This document shows positions 57,881 through 64,000 of a DNA stretch of 64,000 nucleotides, piece by piece. The DNA lies in NCBI GenBank assembly GCA_001600175.1, contig BCJC01000006.1:1193968-1257967 (forward strand), read 5' to 3'. A program made the position numbers and the translations under genes. This DNA is from Erythrobasidium yunnanense. Taxonomy: Eukaryota > Basidiomycota > Cystobasidiomycetes > Erythrobasidiales > Erythrobasidiaceae. Numbering within the stretch: position 1 is the stretch's first letter; each line of letters opens with the position of its first letter. The notes beneath the pieces are model-generated. The model was given only the letters and a program-made list of their open reading frames with translations, ran no database searches and was not told the origin of the DNA.

Positions 57881-58765
57881 ATGGAAGAGTTGGATGGAAC
57901 AGTTGGCTGCAAAGCCTTTGCCGCGGGAACCCATATATCATCGCACGCTCCCGAACGGCGGCACCGGCACAAACGCAAGAAACGTGAATCATCCAGCAGT
58001 AGTTCTGACTCCAGTAGCGAGCCTGCGAGACATCATCGTGATGCGAAGAAGCGTACGCGGTCGCGGTCGGAAGCCAAGCATACAGGGAAAGAGCGTCGGC
58101 GGGGCAAGAGTCGATCCGAAAGTCGTCCGCGGCTTCACAGGACTGACTCTTGGCCGTCTTCTGTCGATGACGACCGTAGTTCTACGAAACAGAAGCGACA
58201 CCGATCTGCACAGGATAGGAGGCGATCCAGTATACGATCGAGATCCTCAAGTCACCACAAAGACAGGGACAGACGAAGAAGAAGGTCTGAGCCACCATCC
58301 GACTCAGGTGAAAGCTCTGAGGTGCTATCTTCCAGCCGCTCCAGTAGTCGACACAGAGGTGCCAGATACAAGCGCGACATGCGGCAACTACAACGCGAGA
58401 TGGAACAGCTCGAGCGTAGAAATGATCGCCTTCAGCGTATTCATGAAGATGACGATCTTAGTAGCTATAGCGAGGTCCCTATTCGCCATAGAGAGGCGAG
58501 ACACAGGAAGCCCACTCAACATCGATCACGGCGGAACCGTGAAGAGGGAGGTCATGAAGAGAGAGCACGAAGGCATGCAAAACCACACAAGAGCAAGGCA
58601 TCCTGGAGGAGTCAAGCTAAAGACATTTTCTACGAAGAATCGAATAAGCGCCGATTTCGAGATCTGCTGACCACTTCGCACGAGTTTAGACAGCAGTACA
58701 AGGAGTGGTACAAAGTCGCTGGAGACCTGTTACCCTACAAACCTCCCAAGCGTCGAAGACGATAG
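57881..58765 (+). CDS. Basic Ser/Arg/His-rich protein with coiled coil, cluster member 10
   Basis: Not recognised. First ATG in frame is 57881 (MEELDGTVGCKAFAAGTH), directly downstream of the palindrome array; the frame is open a little further upstream without an ATG, so an upstream exon is possible. The basic region includes RRHRHKRKKRESSSSSSDSS and RSSIRSRSSSHHKDRDRRR. PPSDSGESSEVLSS follows, with a DSGxxS match, then a coiled coil (RDMRQLQREMEQLERRND). The C-terminal segment looks folded: WRSQAKDIFYEESNKRRFRD, EFRQQYKEWYKVAGDLLPY. It ends KPPKRRRR. About 294 residues. Confidence 0.6.
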   Translation: MEELDGTVGCKAFAAGTHISSHAPERRHRHKRKKRESSSSSSDSSSEPARHHRDAKKRTRSRSEAKHTGKERRRGKSRSESRPRLHRTDSWPSSVDDDRSSTKQKRHRSAQDRRRSSIRSRSSSHHKDRDRRRRRSEPPSDSGESSEVLSSSRSSSRHRGARYKRDMRQLQREMEQLERRNDRLQRIHEDDDLSSYSEVPIRHREARHRKPTQHRSRRNREEGGHEERARRHAKPHKSKASWRSQAKDIFYEESNKRRFRDLLTTSHEFRQQYKEWYKVAGDLLPYKPPKRRRR

Positions 58766-59043
58766 TGGAGTTCGTCTTTACACTATAGGATGATATCACT
58801 GCCGATTCCATTTAGCGCGTGCAAACTATGCTTGAGTTGCCCGCTACAGTCCGCTAATCAACCGCCGGCAAGTTGGTACGGTGACCTGTCGAGTCATCCC
58901 TGTGGCTACCTGACAACATGCACTGCCCGCTTGTGCAGGTGGAAAAAGGCTAAAAAGAGTCGAACAACTGCAGTACTAGGACTTTCAAGTAACTAGCAGA
59001 AGCATACCCATCATCTCGTCACCCCACACGTACACCTTATCCA

Positions 59044-59682
59044 ATGTCTAGTCGCAACCGTCCCGGCATGAAGCGAGAGAGCAGGCGACACGGAATGCGA
59101 AGAACCGTGTCTGACGACAACGCAGACCTGCCACCAGGGGGGCAACGATCGCCTACACCCAGCATATCCTCGAGCGACTCCGACGCGTCCAGACTTGCTA
59201 AAGCCGTTATACAGCACAATGAGCAAAGGAAGTACAGAAGGGGGCGGACATCGAGACGACGCAAAGAAGACCTATCGGTATTCATCCTTGGAACTAAAAA
59301 GCCTGAGAAACGTAGAGGACATGTCGGATTTCGTCTCAATGCCCTAAATCATCCAGACAAGAAACAGCTTTCCAACGTATTTAACGAACACAGATATCGG
59401 AGGACCCCTTCGACGGAACGCTTGAAGGAGATACTGGATGTTAATCCAGTCACGTCTTCGGAGGACGAGCAAGAAAAGCGACGAAAACGACATGCCAGGC
59501 GGCGCCGCGAGAAGAAGAAGGCGGAAAGCAAGAAGGCCAGGCGGGAACAATCTTCTTCTTCTTCAACATCCGACAGCGATCGCCCGAGTGAATCGTCTTT
59601 TAGACGAAGTTATTCCTCGTCGACTGGTTCGAAACGTACTGGCAGGTCAAGTTCCAGAGACAGTGGCTATGCTAGCTTGTAG
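59044..59682 (+). CDS. Basic Ser/Arg/Lys-rich protein, cluster member 11
   Basis: Not recognised. Single exon, 212 residues, starting MSSRNRPGMKRESRRHGMR. A middle segment looks partly ordered: SRLAKAVIQHNEQRKYRRG, LSVFILGTKKPEKRRGHVG and FRLNALNHPDKKQLSNVF. A Lys/Arg-rich helix (EQEKRRKRHARRRREKKK) and a Ser-rich end close the protein. The last residues are SRDSGYASL, which again contain DSGxxS, here at the extreme C-terminus. It is the last member of the cluster; the next gene is RAD52 on the other strand (3' ends converge). Confidence 0.6.
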   Translation: MSSRNRPGMKRESRRHGMRRTVSDDNADLPPGGQRSPTPSISSSDSDASRLAKAVIQHNEQRKYRRGRTSRRRKEDLSVFILGTKKPEKRRGHVGFRLNALNHPDKKQLSNVFNEHRYRRTPSTERLKEILDVNPVTSSEDEQEKRRKRHARRRREKKKAESKKARREQSSSSSTSDSDRPSESSFRRSYSSSTGSKRTGRSSSRDSGYASL

Positions 59683-60020
59683 TGGGTCGTAACAAGAGAA
59701 GCTCTGAGGAGGAAAGCATAATAGAAGCGCTGACTACCCTATATGCGGTTAAGAGCGTGTTTTGCACTGGGCTGAGGGTCGCTCCACCTAGGGTTGTGCT
59801 GTACAGTCACGTAGGAGACTGGGGTGCGATCACACTGTAAAGGGATCTTTTACAAGTACACTACAACGGGAATTGCAAAGCAAACTATAGTAACAACAAC
59901 GAGACATCGCTGCCAAAACGATTAAGACTGCTTGACATCTTGAAAACATCAACATAGGCTGCATTGCACCTCTCTCTTGCCATAAAATATCATCATACTT
60001 TCTCTTTCTCGATAACGGTA
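59683..60020. other. Convergent 3' region
   Basis: About 340 bp between the last cluster gene and the RAD52 stop. No gene, RNA gene or repeat recognised. Confidence 0.5.
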
Positions 60021-62087
60021 CTAAACAGCGACAGCTTCGCCAGACAGCTTCTCTGCTTCTTTCTTAGCTCTTTTGGCCATTGCATCTTGTCTGTTTCTTT
60101 CGATCTGCTGCTGCTTTGCCGTAGCTTCGTATTGCTGTAGCCATCTTGCGCGGTCTACGGGGCCTAGTTCAGGAGGAGGAACAGCCTGTTCCGAACTGCT
60201 TTCACGACTGGAAAGTTAGAGGTGTTAGTGCATTGTAGCGTCTGATTGAGCTGTGAGACATGTATGACTTACGTCAATTCGAAGTTGCGCTTCATTCCAC
60301 GAGCTGAAGTAAAGTTGACCTTTGAAGGGATCTCTTCGCCAACAGGAGCATTGAAACCTCGCTCTTCGGGATCGAAAGTCACGTCGCCGACACCTAGATT
60401 CTCATCTTTGAGATCGAAGGTTTCGTCTGGCAAAGGAGCTCGCGGTTGCTGCAATTTCTGTGCGGGACGTCCGCCTTCTACCTTCGGCTGCATAATAGGT
60501 CGACCTTGTGGAGCTCGTACGGCCTCAATGAACGAAGCGAATTAGTCGGATTTAATGGACGCTTTGGGTCGATTCGACTCACTTGAACATTGCCCTGCTG
60601 GGCTTGCTGATTCATAGGGCGAATAGCACCATTTCCATGCTGTTGCTGCTGACCACGGTTTGCTGCTGCTTGCTGTCGCTGCTGCTCAGCGCTTCCCGTT
60701 TTCTGATTTGCTACATTTCCCGATTTGTTCTGTTGCGGACCTTGATTGGCGTTTCTGTTGCCTCCACTCTTCTGTATCTCATTCTTTCCATCTCCTACTT
60801 GCTTTGCAGCGGATGAGCTGGGTCCGTTACCGTTTGGCTTTGCTTGTTGCTGAACTACGCTTGGTCCCTCTTCGAAGCCGCTGTCATCGTACATATCGAC
60901 GTTCTCTCCTTCCACGACGAAAGTTTCCATATCTTCATCGTTCATGTCGTCAAACATCTCCTCCGATCCTTCAGCGGCTAGGCCCTTGTTGTTGCCAGGT
61001 TCTGGCTTGGGCGCCAGATTCGAAGGTCCGGCTACTGGCTGTCTCGCTTGATTCTGAATAGGAGCTGGAGCGGCTCGTGTCTGGTTTTGCTGATTGTTCT
61101 TGTTATTGTTGATTACTCCGTTTTGCATTCTAGCGTTCTGCTGATTCTGCTGATTGTTGGCCTGAGCAGGTCGTCCTTGGTTCTGGTTTGCGTTCGTATT
61201 GGTCTGTGCTCTGTTGTTCTGAGCAGCCGGTTGTTTACCCTTGTCCTGGCCTTCATTGTTTCCTTCCGAGTTCGGAGCAGGACCAGCACCGATAGCACTC
61301 TGACCAGGTCGATGTAGTTCACTGAAGTCTAGCTTCGGCTTTGCAGGTGGTTTGACTTTGGAAATGTTTTCGAGAAAGTTCTTGTCATACAAACAATTTC
61401 CGAGGAGACTGCCGAAGTTTCGAAGGGCCCGCTTGACAGCGTCAGTAATAGCTTCTTTCTTGATCTGTATAAGGAAGAATCAAGAGAGAAGAAAGGAAAA
61501 CGAGGGCGAAAGGTGACGAGATCCAAGTATAAACAGGAGAAAGCGAACAGTCGTCAGCCGAGAACCAGGACGGCCAAGAGTACGTTGTCTATACCTTGTC
61601 CATAGCATCTGCTTTGGATCTTGCATTCTCAATCTTCCCACAGCCAACATCTTCATGAAAGGTACCGCATGAGAGAGTGATGCGTACTCTTGCTGAAACG
61701 GCAGCATTGAAACGCTGGCTTTCCTCGTTGTAGTCACACTGTGTTGACCTATTAGTGAAGGAATAGAAAGAGAAACATCGACATGGACGCACGAAGTCCA
61801 GAGTAAGCTCCTTGATTTCAGAGCTCCAGCCATTGAAGCCAAAGACCTCGTTGGCGAGGTTGATGCACCTCCATCCTTCAATGTAGGTCATCTTGGTACC
61901 TCCGGCGCCTTGTCTCGTGCTGAGATACTCTGGTCCCAGCTTCTTTGCCAGCAGAGCTCCGAGCCTCATGATCTTGTCTCTAGCCTCTGCCGGACGGTCA
62001 AACGAGATCAGAGTTGGATCATAGATACTACATCTATCAGCACATACCCTCATCGGGATCCCTCGATGTTGATTCCAGCAGATCCAT
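60021..62087 (-). CDS. RAD52: DNA repair and recombination protein RAD52
   Basis: Mediator that loads Rad51 and anneals single strands in homologous recombination. Exon 1 (62048-62087) codes MDLLESTSRDPDE; a 61-nt intron (61987-62047) joins it in phase to EARDKIMRLGALLAKKLGPE. The Rad52/22 domain follows: YIEGWRCINLANEVFGFNGW, ESQRFNAAVSARVRITLSC, GTFHEDVGCGKIENARSKAD, ALRNFGSLLGNCLYDKNFLE. The middle is very Asn/Gln-rich (about 60640-61260) with an acidic MFDDMNDEDMETF patch. The C-terminal part is PLPDETFDLKDEN, ending KEAEKLSGEAVAV. A 54-nt intron after ELTLDF has no in-frame stop. Longer open frames reaching 62128 begin with TTG and are not the start. Head to head with RAD54. Confidence 0.93.
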
Positions 62088-62283
62088 TGTTTTCGGTCGT
62101 TTGAAGACAGAGGGTAATGTAGCAGCAATTCGAGCAGAATGAAGTGATTTCTACGTGTTTTAGCGTGTTGTGAGCATGCAGATGTGTCGTTTGAAGCGTC
62201 AGCTCGTTGTTTGAATTGGCGATAAACAGAGAATAGTCGCGGTAAGAGAGAAAGCCGTGAAAACGGCTAAGTCGAAATCAACA
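62088..62283. promoter_or_regulatory. Shared 196-bp divergent promoter of RAD52 and RAD54
   Basis: Only 196 bp separate the two start codons, so the genes must share a promoter region. I saw no MluI-type cell-cycle box (ACGCGT). Co-regulation is inferred from the arrangement. Confidence 0.55.
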
Positions 62284-64000
62284 ATGAAGAGCGAGGGTTG
62301 TCTCTGCTCCAACTCGTTCGCCGGTTCTCTTGTGACATCTCAAACGACGACGACGATGCTACGAAGCGCGCTGTTGGCTTCAAAAGCAGCCAAAACATCA
62401 GCGGCGAAGGTGACTGACGAGAACGACGCTGGCGAAGGAGCTGCGAAGAATACGCCTGCCAAAACAGCCGCAGTTTCAAGCTCAAGTATCACACCTCTGT
62501 CTGCTGGACCTCGTTCTGCGTCTGGAGCTGGCTTTGGGATCATTCAATTCAAACCATTCAAACTCCCCTCATCCAGCCTGATTAGAGATGTCCCCAAACG
62601 AGCTGCTGCTGCTAAAAGGAAGAGAATAAGCTACAGAGAGAAAGGCGCGAAAGGCGATGATGAGGAAGACAGCGACGACGATAGCTCGCGAAAGAAGAAG
62701 AAGAAAACAAACAAGGGCGACGACGCGGCGTATGATGACAACGATGATGGAGAAGGCGGTCTAGGCCTCAAGAAGTATCCTGTGTTTCAACCCAAACCAT
62801 CTGCACAAGTCATGACTTCCTCCTTTGCAATCCCGCAACTCCGTGACAAGAAGACTGGCGATATCATCGAGACGCGCATCACTTTCGGCGCTCTGGGTGT
62901 ATGTCGACGTCCAAATGTCATTCCTCGTCCTCTCCACGACCCTTTAGCAGATCATGCGATTGTGCTTTGGGATCCGACTGTCGATGATGTAGAGACGGAA
63001 GAGGAGAAGAAAGCAAGGGAAGAAGCCAAGAAAGCGGCAGATGAAAAGCAGAAGGATCAAGATAAGACTGGTATACACAAAAGTCTAGCACAGCTACTAG
63101 GCCTGGACAAGAATAAGGATGAAAAGGTGAAGAACACGAAAGTCCCGGTGGTCATCGATCCAAAACTATGCAAGGTGCTTCGGCCGCATCAAGTGGAAGG
63201 AGTCAAGTTCCTCTACAAAGCATCGACGGGCATGATTGCAGATGGTGCATTTGGCTGCATCATGGCCGATGAAATGGGTCTCGGAAAGACCGTAGGCCAC
63301 GACCCATTTCGTCTTTCAAGACCTCACTGACCATGCTACTTCTTATAGTTACAATGCATCAGTCTCTTGTGGACATTGATCAAGCAGTCGCCAAAGTCAA
63401 ACAAGCCAACCATCGAAAAGGCTATAGTCGCGTGTCCTGCTTCACTAGTCAGAAACTGGGCAAATGAGCTTGGTAGGTGGACCCGTTTTACTACTTTGAG
63501 CACCACTGACCATCTTCCTCCAGACAAATGGCTCGGTCCGAATGCGATAAACCCTCTAGCTATCGATGGCTCGAAAAACAAGACCGAGGTAATTCAGGAA
63601 ATTCGACAATGGGTCTCTGCACACGGTCGAGCGATAATTCGACCAGTCATCATCGTTTCCTACGAAACACTCCGCTCACTTACCGACGAACTCGGCAATG
63701 CACCCATCGGTCTTCTCCTCTGCGATGAAGCACATCGACTTAAGAACAGTCAAAACCAGACATACACCGCTCTCAACTCCATTAACGTGCAAAGAAGAGT
63801 ACTTCTCACAGGTACTCCCATTCAGAACGATCTTACGGAATACTTCGCTCTTCTCGACTTCGCTGTCCCGGGGTATCTGGGTACAAGAGCGGAGTTCAAG
63901 AAGAATTTCGAAAACACAATCATGCATGGCAGAAACGCAGATGCTTCGGAACTACAGATCGAGAAATGCCAAGCTAAGCTGAAGGAGCTCACTACCCTTG
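62284..64000 (+). CDS. RAD54: RAD54 SNF2-family translocase, 5' part
   Basis: ATP-dependent DNA translocase that stimulates Rad51 strand exchange. ATG at 62284 (MKSEGCLCSNSFAGSLVTSQ); a second candidate is 62356 (MLRSALLASKAAKTSAAK). The disordered basic N-terminus includes FKPFKLPSSSLIRDVPKRA, with a Lys run near 62695. A landmark GVCRRPNVIPRPLHDP-LADHAIVLWDP typical of Rad54 follows. Helicase motifs: VLRPHQVEGVKFLYKAST, motif I MADEMGLGKT, motif Ia IVACPASLVRNWANEL, motif II LLCDEAHRLKNS, motif III LLTGTPIQNDL. Introns after GKT (about 63293-63349) and after NEL (about 63471-63523). The gene runs off the right edge within the ATPase domain (ends ...AKLKELTTL). Confidence 0.93.

Overview
The window is nuclear DNA of a filamentous or dimorphic fungus, most likely a basidiomycete. 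Genes are dense, sit on both strands, and are cut by many short spliceosomal introns of about 50-90 nt with GT(or GC)...branchpoint...AG ends. The gene set is typically fungal: DASH-like kinetochore protein, pyruvate decarboxylase, Fus3/Kss1/Kpp2-type MAP kinase, GPI-anchored wall protein, small secreted proteins. The number of introns argues against Saccharomycotina and smut fungi; Pucciniomycotina or Tremellomycetes would fit, but this is inference.

Left half (1-47.6 kb): mostly recognisable housekeeping genes. In order: end of a PhoD-like phosphatase; DNA polymerase eta; an MCH1-like transporter; a tandem pair of small Cys-rich secreted proteins; splicing factor CWC26; SWP1/ribophorin II; ALG2; VPS5; F-box Pof7/FBXO9; PRP40; two unrecognised proteins; pyruvate decarboxylase; two related Ser-rich proteins; ERV25; UDP-glucose dehydrogenase; LSM8; a third Ser-rich protein; a GRE2-like reductase; a probable DASH Spc34; a PITH-domain protein; L-fuconate dehydratase; an epoxide hydrolase; a TEY MAP kinase; and a Cys-rich GPI protein. 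Many pairs are head to head with 70-290 bp between start codons.

Right part (48.2-59.7 kb): eleven consecutive same-strand genes encode small, very basic, Ser/Arg/Lys/His-rich, mostly disordered proteins with no family I recognise. Embedded between two of them (about 56.83-57.83 kb) is an array of nine copies of a 15-bp palindrome RCCGCCANTGGCGGY whose outermost base pair covaries in 9 of 9 copies. Many copies follow a second motif of the type TGAAAGCATTCGCC, giving a bipartite unit of about 45 bp. This cluster plus array is the most unusual thing in the window.

Right end (60.0-64.0 kb): RAD52 and RAD54, two core homologous-recombination genes, lie head to head with 196 bp between start codons; RAD54 runs off the window.

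Other patterns: five introns that only make sense as GC-AG introns, a 7-nt micro-exon in pyruvate decarboxylase and a possible 6-nt micro-exon in UDP-glucose dehydrogenase. I saw no tRNA, rRNA, CRISPR array, recognisable transposon or virus-derived element. Intron boundaries were read by eye from frame, conserved protein sequence and splice-site consensus, so gene spans are better supported than each internal junction.
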